Source of the DNA: Beaufortia kweichowensis
Lineage: Eukaryota > Chordata > Actinopteri > Cypriniformes > Gastromyzontidae
Direction of reading: 5' to 3'
NCBI GenBank assembly: GCA_019155185.1
Contig: CM032816.1
Coordinates: forward strand, 2,953,418-3,017,417
Length of the DNA stretch: 64,000 bases
The notes under the pieces are model-generated. The model made no database searches and was not told the DNA's origin. It saw nothing but the letters and a program-made list of their open reading frames with translations. This document shows positions 24,411 to 37,987 of the stretch, one piece after another. The first letter of the stretch is position 1. The number at the start of each line of letters is the position of its first letter. The position numbers and the translations under genes are program-made.

Positions 24411-25421
24411 TTTCAGTCATGTGTAAGTGTGCTTGTGTTTTTTGCTGATGTGCACTGTAAATGATTTAGTAGATGAATGTCTGTGATGCTTTCAGCATCT
24501 ACGGGTGAACGTGTTTCAGCTACAGTACATGAACTAGAAAATGTGACCAAACATTGAGTAACTGACATAGGAGCGAATGCACGACAGCTGTGGGGGTTCA
24601 TCTCAGAAATCATCCAGATTAAGTCAAGCATGTTTTCACATCAGGATGTACAAAACCCAAATGCATTATTCATGTCAGATGTTTCTCCAAAATTTAAACA
24701 TTTATTTTATGGCACTCATACTTTTAGCTGTCTTTGTGTTTTTATGCATTTATTATGCAAATATTTTTTGATGTATTTATGCATCTAAAACAATGTCCAA
24801 AACGTTTAAAACGCTTCTGTTGTGCAGTTTAATGCAAATGTAAATTATTATTAAATTATTGGTACATCAATTTAAGTAAAGAAGTTGAATTTAAAATCAT
24901 AACATTCATTATAACGTGTTTGACAGTATTTATGCTTTATTGAAGTTGTTCAATGTTACTAATTTGACCAGTTATTTTTGGTCATAATGTAACTTTTTTA
25001 TAAGGTCCTACAAACTTTCTGGTTACTTCCAGGTTTACATTTAATTTTGTATCAGTTGTGTCAAGCAAACGCTCATCAGATATTGAAAAAAATAATATTA
25101 TTTATTACTAGTATACATTTATATTTACAGTAATCATATTCATTTGATTTTAAAGAACGTGTACAAGATTAAAATGCATAAAAAAGAACAAAAGTTTATG
25201 TAATGTAAAAATGGTTTCCTTAAGATGAATCAGCGTTCATCCCTGTAATTCAGCTGTCTAACCGGCTCAGCGGTTTGCCTTTTACTGTCTAGAACAGCTG
25301 ACTAAGGCGTATGAGCACTTCCTTGAAGCCTTTTAGATTCCTTTTAGCTGTCAGAGAGCACGGCTGCACATGTACAGTACAAGTAGAGCACTAGTGTGTG
25401 ACATCAGTTACTAAGCTACAC

Positions 25422-25424
<3 letters not shown>
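24411..25424. other. no gene seen
   Basis: AT-rich DNA downstream of the likely igf2 poly(A) signal. No exon, RNA gene or clear repeat is recognised. Confidence 0.4.
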
Positions 25425-25462
<38 letters not shown>

Positions 25463-25516
25463 AGGGAGAGAGAGAGAGAGAGAGACAGAGAGAGAGAGAG
25501 AGACAGAGAGAGACAC

Positions 25517-25590
<74 letters not shown>
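25425..25590. repeat. compound (TG)n-(GA)n microsatellite
   Basis: 25425-25462 is (TG)n with one TA interruption. 25463-25590 is (GA)n with scattered C and A interruptions, about 128 bp. The minus-strand frames across it encode only Leu/Ser runs and are not genes. Confidence 0.98.
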
Positions 25591-27504
25591 CACATAATTC
25601 TGTAACATGCTATGATAATGGAAGCATGGGATGCCGCCTGAAAAATCGACGTGAACAGCATTATGTGTGCCTGAACCTTATGAACCCTGTGTGAAAACAG
25701 CTAAAGAAAACCTTACATGTTTAAACATGACGACCTGCATTGCAACGGTTTAAATGCAACAGACACTTCTATAAAATTTCAAAGGTTTATAACACAAATA
25801 AATATTTTTAATTGTAGATAGATAAAGCAACACATTATAGCCAACAAATTTCATTATTCACACCGGTTTCATACTAAATTGCCACCTCACAAAATAGTTC
25901 AAAATACACAATAGGTGTTATTGACTTCTGTCTTGTTCATGTTCTGGACTATGAGCATTCAACTACATTTCCCATAAGCCATTGCCTGGACTCTTAATCA
26001 CTCATTATTGTGTATAAACAGCCATTGTGTTTCAGTCTTATTTTGTCAGTCGTTGTTCCTTGCTCCTTGTTTCTAAACCTTGGGAACTGCGTTTGGATCT
26101 GCTTCCTTGGTTTTCCCGCATCATTCCTTACAGTAGGATTCCAGTGAGATCAGGTTGGAAAAAATCTGTCTTTTAAGAACTTCTGACCAAGAAGTTTGTT
26201 GGCAAACTGTTAAAAAAAAATTTATATTTACGTTACTGTGTATTTGCGTTATATATACGTTATAGTTAAATTATATTTACGTTATATTTATGTATATCTA
26301 GTCCTTTTGTGTAGCCCTACAGAAGATCAAGTTATTCCTTCAGTTTCTATTCTCTTATTTGTGATGCGTTATTAATAAAATATTATTAATAATCTCTCCT
26401 CAATAAGCACAAGTTTACTATTCAGCTTTATTTAAATCCGTTAAGCCTGATGTGTCTTAACAAACCCCATAAGTAAATGCTTTACGTCCAAGTGTTTTTA
26501 TCAGCCATCTTGAATCCTTTACAAGGTCATGTCCTAGTAAACAAAAGGATAGCTCAGGATATGTAGCTCTCAAACATAATTTCACCTCATAATGTAAATG
26601 TGCATCCCTTGTTTACAAGTCAGAAACTATATGGTTACATAATTAGAAAGCCTTCCTCCCAATACTGGCTGATTAAGAACTGACAATCGGATCACTTGTG
26701 GAGCAGTGAAGAAACACAATCTCGCCTTTGTGGCGTTCTTGCTATAACAAACACGGCATTGGCTGAGATGTGGAGTGAAACTGATTTCATTATGAAAAAA
26801 AGAAAAGCAAAATGTATTTAGTTTTAATCTTCAAACAAAGCAGAATAACATTAAAAAACGCCAGTTTGGGGAGTTTGACTTCTTCAAGGCTAGTCTCCAA
26901 AATGACCCGCTTTTGCTTCTTTTGAGCCCGGAGCAATTACAGGAACTTGAGAAATGCCTGGCCACGCTCTACCCAAAAAACTGCTGTTAGCATCTCTGCT
27001 CAGGCCAAAACCTGTCGACCACTGCCAATCCACTTTCAATAGTTGGCTGGGACTCCAACGCATCCCGTGCCTCCGTCCAACCACAAGTAACGCTTGTGCG
27101 CTTTGGTTAAGTCTTATCAGAGCCTGTGTGCCCTAGCCTGAGTAGCGTCAAAGCTGTCCGCATGTATTCATTAACAGCCGCTTCTGTTTTTACCCTTTGT
27201 TTTTCATATGGAGAAGCGTTATGAACTTTCCAACTACAAACAACAGAAACTTTCGCCCGCTCTGGGGACATGTCACTTTCACAGGTACTGTGCTGGCGTG
27301 CACCTGTGATAAACAGGTGTGCTTGTAACATATTCAGCAGATTTGGGTCTAAATGTGCTGCGAGGTGCAGCCAGAAAGAACATGCTGAGCTGGCGATAAA
27401 CTTATAAATCTGACCACGTTCATGACCTGCTACACTGCAGTCGAACATGCAGAGATGTTTTGATATAAGAGATGTGGAATTAAAGTAGATCTGCCCATAA
27501 ACGC
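25591..27504. other. no gene seen
   Basis: Mixed AT-rich sequence. 26880-27140 and 27150-27450 are GC-richer and open in several frames (up to 113 codons on the minus strand at 27107-27448) without recognisable protein similarity. 26220-26300 holds short repeated TTATATTTACGTTA words. Confidence 0.35.
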
Positions 27505-28110
27505 AAAGTTTTAATCAAGGTTTTTCAATATTTGGTGGTTTAAATACTCGTGTGAGGTCTCTCTCAAAGTTTTTAAAGCATTTGTTTGTTTTAAAGTATG
27601 ATTTTTCATAGTCAGATGAAGTGTCACAGTCCATATTCTTCATAAATGGACACATAAAAATAAAACAACTATTTTATGTCTTCTTCATTTGTTGTGTATT
27701 ATTACTTCTGGTTTGTGCATTTTAATTCACAGAAATCTTAAATCTTAGAGTTGCCTCTCTCAAAAATTTTGTCACATTCATAACGCATGTATATTTCCTA
27801 TTTTGTTTTTTTGTAGATGAGTAGATAACCTGTGTGTGGACTGATAGTTTCTGATGTCTGGACTTTATCAACAGGAGTTTAGTAAAAAAATAAACCGATG
27901 ATTCAACATATTTTTAAAAACACATTCCATGGGAATTTCACATTTCACATTTTGACAAAGAATGTCACGTCCATAACGTTGGAATTGCCTCATCGGAATG
28001 GATGAAATATTCATATTTTGAGGAAAAAGATGAAAACGACACACAAAAGATTTAATTGTAATATTTCTTGTTCATGCCATCATGTGTTTTTCTTCAACAC
28101 AACAAGATTT
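27505..28110 (+). repeat. dispersed repeat family D, long copy
   Basis: Positions 27525-27745 align by eye with 57620-57805. Shared blocks in order are GTTTAAATA, GAGGTCTCTSTCAAA, TTTTTCATARTCAG, GAAGTGTC, TCATAAATG, CATTTGTTGKGTATTATT and GTTTGTGCATTTT. Here it continues with CATTCATAACG and GTCACGTCCATAACGTTGGAATT (27770-28000). The repeat is interspersed, with no coding capacity seen. Confidence 0.6.
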
Positions 28111-29969
28111 CACATTACACATTAAATGGTGACCCAGGATACTCGCTAACATTAACGGCCTTGTTCAAACTTAAAATAACATTTTCTTTGCATTAGTGAT
28201 GCATTAGTACATCAAACTGTCTGCCAGCTGGCTTTTGAGTCAAGCATCATTGCCCAGGTTTGTTTCATTCCACATATTCTAAATGAATCTAGATTAAAAT
28301 GGATTGAATATCACATGCCTCACTTTACCACAATGATGGGTAAAATATCAGTCCTAAATGTATCTAACCTCAATCAGTTGGCAATAAAATTACTCATTAA
28401 GTTGACAAAACAGTGAAAGGTAGTCCAACTGATATCATGGTACAGGACTGCAGGGTATCCAATAAGGTTTTTATGTTTTCAGTTCAAATGGTACAGGTCC
28501 TAGTATTACCAAAACTCTGATAACGGTGTTTATCGACTACTGTCCTTAATCACAATGTCATTCCAGGTATTGTTGAAATGGTGAGATTTGGTCTCAAATT
28601 GTTATTAATACGTTTTTTTTATACAAATACAGTAAATAAGTAAGCAATAAGGTACACAAGGCTGTGACAGATCCCTGTCTTAGTCATGATAACTATACTA
28701 ATGACAAAAATATGTATCAATGCAACTTTCATGAAGTAAAATCAAAATAAATTTTTTCCTTTCCGCTGGAAAAAATAGTCCCTGAGCGACTGTGATATGT
28801 TTGTTGCTATGGGTGGAGCGATACACAGATTTATTGGATGACGCGCTCGTAACTGTGCTTTATAATGAATAAAATACTAAAAATAGCCGTTTTATAAATA
28901 TAAATAAATTGTCTTTGTATCCAGTCCATTAAGGTCACAGAATAGAACAGAGAAAATAAATGATGATGATCTTCTACGTTCACGTCATGCAGTTATAAAA
29001 TGGTATTTTAAAATGTTTTAGTCCTGTTAAACTGTCAGACTAAAACGCATGCGGTCACTGGCCGAGTCATTACTAATATTAAACCTAAAACTTGAGAGAC
29101 CTCACACATCGCTTTAACAATGCTGCGACTGTGGTTTTCAACTAGGTCTCTTGACATATAAACCAATTTTATTAACCATGTCAAGATTTATGAAAGTATG
29201 GTATGGAAAATCCATATGTAATTATGGATTTTTGAATTGACTGCTGTACGGTTAGAGGTAATTGCCTTGAGTTTCAGTCATGGTGCTTGCAGACCATTGC
29301 AGTTGTCAGAGGTTTTGAGGTTGTTCGAAACCAAAATGTCAAATGATTCAGTTTCCACTATTTGCATGTGGACGCGACCAAATCATGCACACAAAAACGA
29401 TCTACTTTTGCTTACGCACAGCCATTGGCAGACAAAAACAATCCTGTTTTCTGTGAAGAGCTTTTGAGAAGATTTGTAGAAGACATTCAATGCCGCCATT
29501 GTGATCGTCCACCAAAACAACGATCAGATTGGATGATTTCATGGTGTTTGCTGACTGGGCACTTTTGTGAATACACATTTCCTTCCCTATGCCGTTCTCT
29601 GAAAACTGTCAATTTCTTTTTAAAGCTTGACTAATAAAGATGGGAGCCCGTCCAGAGTTTCTCCTGCGGTGTCGGCCAATGCACTTGCAGATCACAAAGG
29701 ATGAGATCTTTTCTGTTTGTGAGCCACATACGAGAGTTTGTCACTAATGATGAGGCAGACTGGTATGTGTGTGTTCCAAAAAGATTGCTGTTATTAGAAT
29801 GGGAAAATCAGCAGCCAGCTGCAAAAGAGGTTATTAACTAAAATAGATGAGCCAACCGAATACTGTAGATATGAATGTTTTGCCTCAGTGGCCACATTTG
29901 CGTTGCGTTGTGTGTTTACAACATAAAAAATAATGATTGTAAGTATTTTGGTAATTCATGCATTTGTAG
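28111..29969. other. no gene seen
   Basis: AT-rich DNA with a more balanced stretch at about 29360-29800. Open frames at 29237-29467 and 29362-29634 have no recognisable similarity. Nothing can be called. Confidence 0.35.
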
Positions 29970-30125
29970 ATTAAAGCTGCAAAACGTTTAACTCTCTGTC
30001 GCCATCTCTGTTTGAAACATAAAATTGCAGGTTACTTTGTGTACTTCTCTTTAAGTGGGTTGAATGACATCAAATGATGTCAAACTGACATTGCTTATGT
30101 AATCGTACCCAACAGCTTTAAAGAC
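29970..30125 (+). repeat. dispersed repeat family B, copy 2
   Basis: Contains AAAGCTGCAAAACG, CGCCATCTCTGTT, AAATTGCAGGTTACTT and GATGTCAAACTGAC. The first three blocks match 3478-3560 (reverse strand) and, diverged, 34390-34580. The GGTTACTT and last blocks match 44925-45010, so this is the most complete copy in the window. Confidence 0.65.
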
Positions 30126-30754
30126 AAGTTTAAAGATGTGAATCAGTGTAATGAAAGGATAGTTTTACTTTTGACTTTTTTATGTCCTGCTGTTTTTACA
30201 CATCCACTGTTAAATATCTTTGTTAAAGATGTTTTTAACCATCCACACTTATGTTATTTAATACTATTCAGTATTTCACGGTTAAACTGTAATCTTATCT
30301 AACAACAAACTGTATACTGATGGAAATGTCTAAGACTCAAGCAATAAACATAAACAAAAAGAAAGTTAATGTTATTTTTTTAATACCTAAAATTAAAAAG
30401 GCAAGAAAATATTTATTTAAAATGTTTAAAAAGATACAATTGTATTTTTTTTATGTGTATGCTGCAGTGACAGTTATCCAGTTAAATATATCTATATAAC
30501 AGTCACGCAGCTGGAAAACTCACTTGCATTGTAATATTCAGTGATGTCATACTTTCTGGAAAAATAATGTCTCTATGACATCACAATGCTTTTTGCAGTT
30601 GTGGGAAAGATCACGACAACAGCTCCCTTTATATTATAGAGATGTACAAGGATGGCATGGCAATACCACATGGACTGTTGCCATTAAACATTATCATGAT
30701 TTCTTTATAATATTGCAATTATTTTATGCACTAGTGCCTTTTACACAACGTTTC

Positions 30755-30830
30755 CTGTACTGGGGAGCATAATCAAAGTCATGAGTTCCATTCCCAGGAA
30801 ACACGCATAATGCAGATCACCTATTGTTAT
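30755..30830 (+). repeat. degenerate SINE head
   Basis: GGGGAGCATAATCAAAGTCATGAGTTCCATTCCCAGG resembles the box B region at 7680-7716 (AAAGTCATGGGTTCGAGTCCCAG). No tail is seen. It is not a functional tRNA. Confidence 0.5.
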
Positions 30831-32945
30831 TTTATAACAATAAAAAAACGAGTCAGGTCAGGTAAACACGTATTATTTCCCACATTGCAGACAGACTGTG
30901 CGTGTGTGCAGTTTATGTGGCGTATAATTTTGGGCCTTAAGTGAAGTTTACTCGTCTCCACCAAACCTACGCTGTGTTATTTATTTGGAGCAGATCGCCC
31001 AGTGTTGTCCTAGATGTAGTAAATGTGAATGAAACCCAGACGGTGGAAAGCTGTCGAATCTTACGTCAGTCTCATCATGCTGAGGTCTGTCATTCAGGGA
31101 CAAAAGAAAAGATGAATCACGGTGGCCATTTCCTACTTTTCCTACTCTTTTTCTGTTGTTTTGCATTGCTTAATGCTGACGTGTGATCTTTTGAGCAAAG
31201 TTTGTTCTTATACAGATGTTTTTAGATTTTTCTTCCCTTTTTTTCCTGCAAATTCGTTGATAAACAGTTTGAGCTGTTTATTTTAGTAGGCGTACAAATG
31301 CCAGCAAAACTCTCAAAAGCAATTTTGAATTTATAGACAAAAATATGCAACTAAACATCAACATTTAGTTAAAAATTGCACTATTTTATAGTTTTAAATT
31401 ATACAGTTTATAAGCATTTTGACCAAGAAACATTTTTAACATCTGTTTTGTTTACATTTTATCAATCTGGTAAATGTTAATGACAATTAAAGTCAAAATT
31501 CTATTTTATAGTAGCCAGTAACTGTGTATTTCCACATTAACTGACTGTCATTCACATTCAACATGACAAGATCATGTGGCAACAATATATTATGCCATTT
31601 AAAACATTTCAGCTTATTGTTTCACTATTTGAAACAATACTATGTAGTATACAGTGTATACTATGTAGTGTTCAGTAAACAGTAAGATAGTATTCTCAAC
31701 AACGTGAGTCTGATCAGCATACCAGACAACAAAACCACAAGCCTGTTTGTCTTGAGAGAGGCATTTTGGAGACCTGATCTCGCAATTCATCAGTATTGTT
31801 GTTTCCTGGTGCTTTGGACAAATGGTAAATCATCACATTAACACACTAATCCAGACGCAACGATCACACTGGGTTGAAATTGACGCTGACTACTGTAGAT
31901 TCAGCTTGAAAGCGAAACCAAATGCTCAATAAAAATCTGATGAGGTTATTTAATGACCTCATGATTTATCATTTAAATTGGTTTGACTTATCAAAATGTT
32001 TCTATACTACCATTTTAGTTTTTAGCTCAAAAAAACCTTCTACTGTATTTAAATTAGGCTTACTGTAGTATTATTTGTATTGCAAATTTACATAATTTAT
32101 TGGACTTTTAACACAAACAGTGCCAGAAAAGAAATGTTATCAGCAGATTCATTTATTTTTAATAAATTCTCACCGATGTGTAAATGAGACAATATATTTT
32201 AAAGGGCAACGCATAAAAGCTTAACATTAACCTTAAAAAATAGCACCTCTCATATATTTCTATTGTAGGCCTGTCATCCACAACTTGAATCACAGACCAT
32301 GCTGTGCAAGTGGCGCTGTTTAAGTCATTATAAAGTGTACTGTACCTTTAAAAGCCATTAGGAAGAGTTGAAAGAGTGAAAGTGGAGTCATTGCAAAGGC
32401 AAGGCCAATTTTTATAGGTTTGCTTTGTGAAGAATTTGTGTATCTGCTTTAGATTTCTTCAGGGAAAAAGACGAGGGGTAGTGTTGAGAAAAAAGAAATG
32501 ATTAAACATGCACTGAAAAACTATTTTTATAGTATTTTATTTAATTTATATATCCAAAGAAATAAATAATATCAGCCATGTTGAAATAATGTTGGCCCTT
32601 CTGCGAAAACAATCAGCGATAGCCAAGAAGAAAAACATATTACTCAGCGAATTTCCTCACGTTCTCAGGAGTGCTATCAGTTTTCCATGTTTTCCTTTCC
32701 GAGAGCTCACGGATAAGGGTGACTTGTGCATCACTTTCTCGAAGCGCTCGGTTCTGCATTCCTGAGCGGCCAGAAGTTTTGGTAATACCAGCGTCAGGCA
32801 CCGTTTCGAAATCTGGAATTCAGGATTATCATCCTGGCAGATGTCAGCTATTAAAGAATGTGAGATGGGAATCATGGGAAAACAACTGTGGTAAACCAGA
32901 TGATGAAAGAAAATATGAGGAGCATTTGTTCTCTTGTTTTAAGCA
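30831..32945. other. no gene seen
   Basis: AT-rich DNA. The open frames at 30941-31186 and 32671-32991 have no recognisable protein similarity. A short palindrome, ATGAGGTTATTTAATGACCT, lies near 31940. Confidence 0.35.
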
Positions 32946-33066
32946 ACAATACCCAACAAATGAAGAAGAGAAAACGCTTCAGAGAACATAAAATAGTTAA
33001 TATTTTAAATTTCATGTGCGAATTTATGAAGAATATGGACTGTTATGGATGTGACAATTCTGAAAA
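32946..33066 (+). repeat. dispersed repeat family A, copy 2
   Basis: CAACAAATGAAGAAGAGAAAAC, then ATAGTTA, TTTCATGTGC, AATATGGACTGTTATGG and GTGACAATTCT match 37345-37475 in order, and the 3' part matches 1973-2060. Confidence 0.7.
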
Positions 33067-34389
33067 TTAAGTTATTACTAATCAAGCAAACATGATGACT
33101 TCCAGCAATGGCACCAATGGTCTTAAGATGCAACATTTGTACGTATTTAAACATAATTTGGATTTAAGAGCTACAGCGCAGGATAATATTTTCATTAAAT
33201 AATGACTTTAATTTCAGGCTGTTCCGCATAAACAAGCTATTGTACGGCTTTAGAAGACTGGGAATGCATGAGTCAACTTCAATGAGAATTTTATGGCGCA
33301 TGAGTTGTTTTTGGCCCTTGGAGTTAAATTGTAATGTCTGGGTGAAGTGACACATAATGTTCTTTAAAATATTTTTCAATAAAGCGTAATTTTGGCTTTT
33401 TGCTTCATTATTCTAGTAACACAACCACAGACACCACAGCTTCTTCCACCCTCAGTGATTAAATCTCCATTAACCCTGTTATGAGGTCACAATTCACTTA
33501 CAGTCTTATTGGACAATCTTGCCAGTTTTGGCAAGAATGCCAGTGGATGTTTTGCCCAACAAAGACAACTCTGTGCCGCTCCGAATCAAGAGATAAGATT
33601 TTAAAACTGATTGATTGAAAGAAACACAAACTGCACTGAGAAAAATAATGAAGTAATGATATAAAGTGTCTCTACCCGGCCATCTAAACCTCTCTCCCTT
33701 CCTCCCCCAACCAATCCTGGTTTCTATAATGAGTCAGCAACCTGCTATCAAGCACAGGACTGGCCTACTGCACTGGAATGTGACCTATGACATCAGGCCG
33801 TCTGCTTCAGAGAGGGCAAAGTCTCTGGTGGGCTTCCCAAATCCCTATTTTTTCCTTTTAATAGGAAGGCATGCTTTGAAGACTCTAGTTTCCTAAATAA
33901 GTGACCTCTGACCGCTTTCTCTTCACCGTTTCATTGTCTGACACACAAACCGAGTGGCTAAAAAGGATACAAAGGCTAAAGGAGAGAGAAAAATGCCAAA
34001 AAAACAAAAAACGTGAGAACAGAGCAAGGACTAAATAATCCTGTCTTTAGTCCCGGCTTCTTTCTTTTAGACCGGGTTTAGGAATTTTCCCCTTTATTAT
34101 GAGGCCATGAGATGCTTTCGCATGACAATTTTATTATTAATGTGGCATCTTTGTGTGTGAGACTCACTAAAACCAAGAACGTGTACTGGTTATATTTTGA
34201 ATAAAGAAAATAAAGCCTGTATGAGGACCATAAGAAAAATCATGTTATTTAAAGTATATTTTTTTTAAGATCATAAAGATGTAAAAAAAAATTGTATATG
34301 TACAATTATATATGACATTAATAAAAACAACATAATATTTAAATTGTTAGTATACATTGCATTTAAGTAATGCTGAAAAATTGTATTAA
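33067..34389. other. no gene seen
   Basis: No recognisable exon or repeat. 33660-33900 is more balanced in base composition, with an open frame (33666-33896) lacking similarity to known proteins. Confidence 0.35.
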
Positions 34390-34580
34390 AGTAATAAACT
34401 GTTGCCTCTCTATCGCCATCTCTGTTCGAAACATGAAACTGCAAGTAAACTTTCTTTACATGTGCCAAATTATATCAAATTTACATTCCCAGCGAAATCA
34501 CACCCGACCATTTAACTTATGAATCATTATTATTATATTATATAAAAAAACATTATGGATTGCAGCTGTCTGTATAAAAA
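34390..34580 (+). repeat. dispersed repeat family B, copy 3
   Basis: Contains GCCTCTCTATCGCCATCTCTG, GAAACATGAAACTGCA and a diverged 3' part ending ATGGATTGCAGCTGTC. Confidence 0.5.
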
Positions 34581-36479
34581 TATTATAGTCTTTAATGAAA
34601 CAGGCTTAAATACAGGTCTATTTTTTTTCTGCAGAATTCGCTATCATATTTTTGTTGTAAATTTGAAGTAACCTGGAAATGTTTTTTGAAAGTTATTATT
34701 TAGGACTGCAAGCATGCAGCGCATATGGAGACAGAGCCTTGTAAATGATCCCAAACCACATCAGATTTGTGAACCAGAACCAAACCAGAACGTAACCCAA
34801 AATCCCAAATGAACATTTCTTCAGATTAATAAATGAGACTCTGCGTGTCTCCGGCGATACGACCATCTCTAGTCACAGATTTGTTTGGGTATGCTCAATA
34901 GATAATTAAATTAGCCTACGTGGCCTTTGTTTTAACTTGAGAAATGAAAAACAAAAATATTGTTCTTAGTGCATGGCGTGCCGATGTTTTGGTTGGGGAA
35001 TGCAAACCGTAGTTAATGAATAGTAATAAATCTCTCTGTTCATGTGGTTGTTTACAGGAAATTGAATTTTCATGTAGCCATGTAGGGTTTCCATAAAAAC
35101 CATCACACTGTTGTTTTTGGGTTTGCACGGTATTTGTGCTGTTATAAATACTTTTTCTTGTTATTCAAGTGTTGTTGTTTTTTTGCTCATTTAAAAGGTG
35201 ACCTGCTATTTTGGTGCCCTTTCTGAAGTTTACCTGACCTTACCAACCAAGACATGCCTTTTCCACACGCCATCTCTAAAGACTTTAACACGTAAGTAAC
35301 CTCATTTTTGTCGAGAAATTACATCACTTTTCCCGAGTTTGAACCCTCCTCAGCTGGGGTTGGAAACATGAAGGAATGTTTTCTCTCATTCTCCAGAGGG
35401 CAGCGAAAGGGGAAATGAGAAGGAAATTGTTGGAGTGTTTGCCACAATGTAAACAGCAGATCACAGGGGCCTAACCCAAGCTTATCAAAAGCAAAATGGC
35501 TAAAGTTTTCTCTTTTTTCACTCTGTTTGGATGTCTTGGCATGAGGGCAACTTCCCAGTATCATTTTGTGGTGCTCCCCATTGTTCTCACACATTCATGT
35601 TGTAAACGTGACAGACGGTATGGCGGCAGAACAAACGAAACGTGTTTGACTGCCGTGAAGAATTCAAATACAGTTTAAGACCCTGCTTTGTTAGTCAAGT
35701 TAGTCAAGTACATGTTATTTGGTGCTGTTAGTTAAGACAACAAGCAGACGTGTTAGCGCACACTGTTGGTAAATATTTCCAGGTGTGGGAAACGGGAGAA
35801 ATCTGTGTTGTGCGTCACAGCAAGAATGTTTTTCATTAGGATTTGTGTTGTTTTCCAGTAACAATATCAAAGCATTTTAAAGCAAGATGCATTTATTTTT
35901 TTACACATACAATAAAGTATGTGTACTATGAAATTTGAAATGTATATAGATGTTTTGCCTTTAGGTTTTTCTTTTTTTATCCTGTTAACTGCCACTGTTC
36001 CTCAGGGGGAACACCTATGTTATTTCACTATTCACTTTAATATTTCATAGTTGAATTTTAATCTGATCATGACTAACTGAAAATTGATGGAAAGGTCAAC
36101 TTTTATGTTACATTTATGACATTTGCAAGCAAAAAATAAACATTATGTATAAATAAACAGATTCTATCCGAAACAAGTTGAAGTCTATCTTACTAAGTGA
36201 TGCATTTTTTATCAGTAAGTATGTGTGTCAAACTGGTGACCTACTACCACAGACAAATCAGTCATTTTTTTATTCTAAAAAACAAGCCCAAAACCTCCAA
36301 AATGAAAACGATTTATGTAGAATTTCCCATATTTTTGTCAAGTGTTTTGTATGTCAAGAACTCTGCCAAGAGTAGGCATCTTGAAAACATCTCCCTCAAC
36401 GACTGTGAATGGTTTGTGATTACTCCCGTCATTTATTTTTCAGTGATCAGAGAGTCGAAGCTTTAAAGGATCGTGAATT
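34581..36479. other. no gene seen; contains a reverse copy of repeat family C
   Basis: About 35985-36110 carries, in reverse, the TATTTCACTATTCACTTTAATATTTCATAG tail of the repeat at 4955-5135. The rest is AT-rich without recognisable exons. Frames at 35319-35594 and 36197-36466 look fortuitous. Confidence 0.4.
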
Positions 36480-36870
36480 CAGAAAGTATGTCCCATTGGG
36501 AACGCTGTGACAGAGGCCCCTGTGTTTTGATCCATAATGTGGGCTTGATGTTATTGAAGGCGTGTTGACGCGCGGCGTATCGTCATCGTCTTCTGAGCTA
36601 ATAAAGATGAACAATGTCATTCATTTCTGCAACACTGTCATAATTCATGCAGCCGTCGGGTGGTTATGGAGTGCAGATGTTCAGAAGTAATGAACCCACG
36701 GCTGGTCTCCGCTCGCACACAAAGAGCTACAATGTGCTGTGAACCGCCCGCATAAAATGAGCAAATTGTGCTCTCCGAACCAGTTAAAGATTTGGGAAAA
36801 TGATGCAGGTGCAAATTTGCTTGTATCTGGAGAAATGGCACCTGTGTGGTTTCTGTGTCATCATCCATAA
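36480..36870. other. GC-richer unique segment, candidate conserved non-coding element
   Basis: Sharp change to balanced composition with no repeat words. It contains TAATAAAGATGAACAATGTCATT, CATAATTCATGCAG and a CAGGTG E-box. No coherent open frame is seen. Candidate enhancer, by inference only. Confidence 0.3.
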
Positions 36871-37344
36871 CATGAGAAGCTGGTGTTTAAATTAAGGGTC
36901 ATATAGAGGTGGACAGTAAGATTTGTTAAAAGTTAAATTTGGATGTAATGGCAGGTTTTAATACCTTGATTTTGTTCTTAATTTGTTATTTGGATGAAAT
37001 GCAGATCATTGATAAAGAAAATGTGTGTACTGTAATTCTTAGATGGGTTCAGGTAGCCGGTTGCTAGGGTGATGTGGGTTGGTTGCTAAGGTGTTCTCAG
37101 TGGAGTTTAGTATGTTGCCCGTGTCTAAGTGGTTTGTACCGCAGTAACCACCTTCAAGGTTTTATGAGTTTTTAATATGACTCTCTTTTAATTAAAGCTT
37201 TTAATAAGTAATAATACAATATTTGGAATTTTTTCAAAAAAAAATTCACCCACCAGAAAAAAATCAGTTAGATCAAGACAATTATTTTTGAAAGTGAAAG
37301 AAAACGTTTCAACATTTCTGTAAATACACAAACCAAAAGCAATA

Positions 37345-37475
37345 ATAACCAACAAATGGAGAAGAGAAAACTAGTTAAATAGTTATTTTATTTAAATTTT
37401 CATGTGCCAGCTTATAAGAAATATGGACTTTTATGGACATGAAAATTCTAATTTACCCGACTATGAAAAGATATA
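37345..37475 (+). repeat. dispersed repeat family A, copy 3
   Basis: CAACAAATGGAGAAGAGAAAAC, TAGTTATTTTATTT, TTTTCATGTGCCAG, AATATGGACTTTTATGGAC and GACTATGAAAA. This copy links the 5' part seen at 32946 with the 3' part seen at 1973. Confidence 0.7.
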
Positions 37476-37710
37476 CAGTTTATATCTTACCCAGTGGGCT
37501 AATAAAAATAAAAATAAATAAATTTAATTCAAAGCAATGTACATTTAATCTATACTATACATTTTATTATCAGTAGGTGTGTGTTTTTTGCCTTCAATCA
37601 TGCCCTCATGCCAAATGATGTAAAACTTTTATGTAATGTTTATTTAATGTTTTCTAAGCATTTTCTTTTATAATAGAAATTTATTATAATATAAAGGTTT
37701 TCTAACAATA

Positions 37711-37987
37711 TACACTACTATTCCAAAGTTTGGGTCAATACACTTTTATTCTTTCTTTTTTTGAAAGTAATTAATACTTTTATTCATCAAGGATGTGTTA
37801 AAGTAATAAAAAGTACAGGAAAGTATTAATATTAAGTATATTAATATTAAAAACCAACATTTTATATTGTAATAACATTTTGCAATATTACAGTTTTTTC
37901 TGTATTTTTGATCAATTAAATAAAAAAAGGTCTTCTTTAAAAAACATTACACGTCTTACTAATCCCAAACTTTTAAGCAGCAGTGTA
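37711..37987. mobile_element. MITE with TACACT...AAGTTTGGG ends
   Basis: The left end TACACTACTATTCCAAAGTT and the right end CCCAAACTTTTAAGCAGCAGTGTA are inverted repeats flanked by TA. The interior words TTAATACTTTTATTCATCAAGGATG and TTTTTGATCAATTAAATA are those of a very abundant cyprinid MITE that I recognise. No coding capacity. Confidence 0.85.

Noticed and set aside
25411..25661. Leu/Ser and Thr/His repeat proteins on the minus strand
   Set aside because: They are translations of the (GA)n/(TG)n microsatellite.
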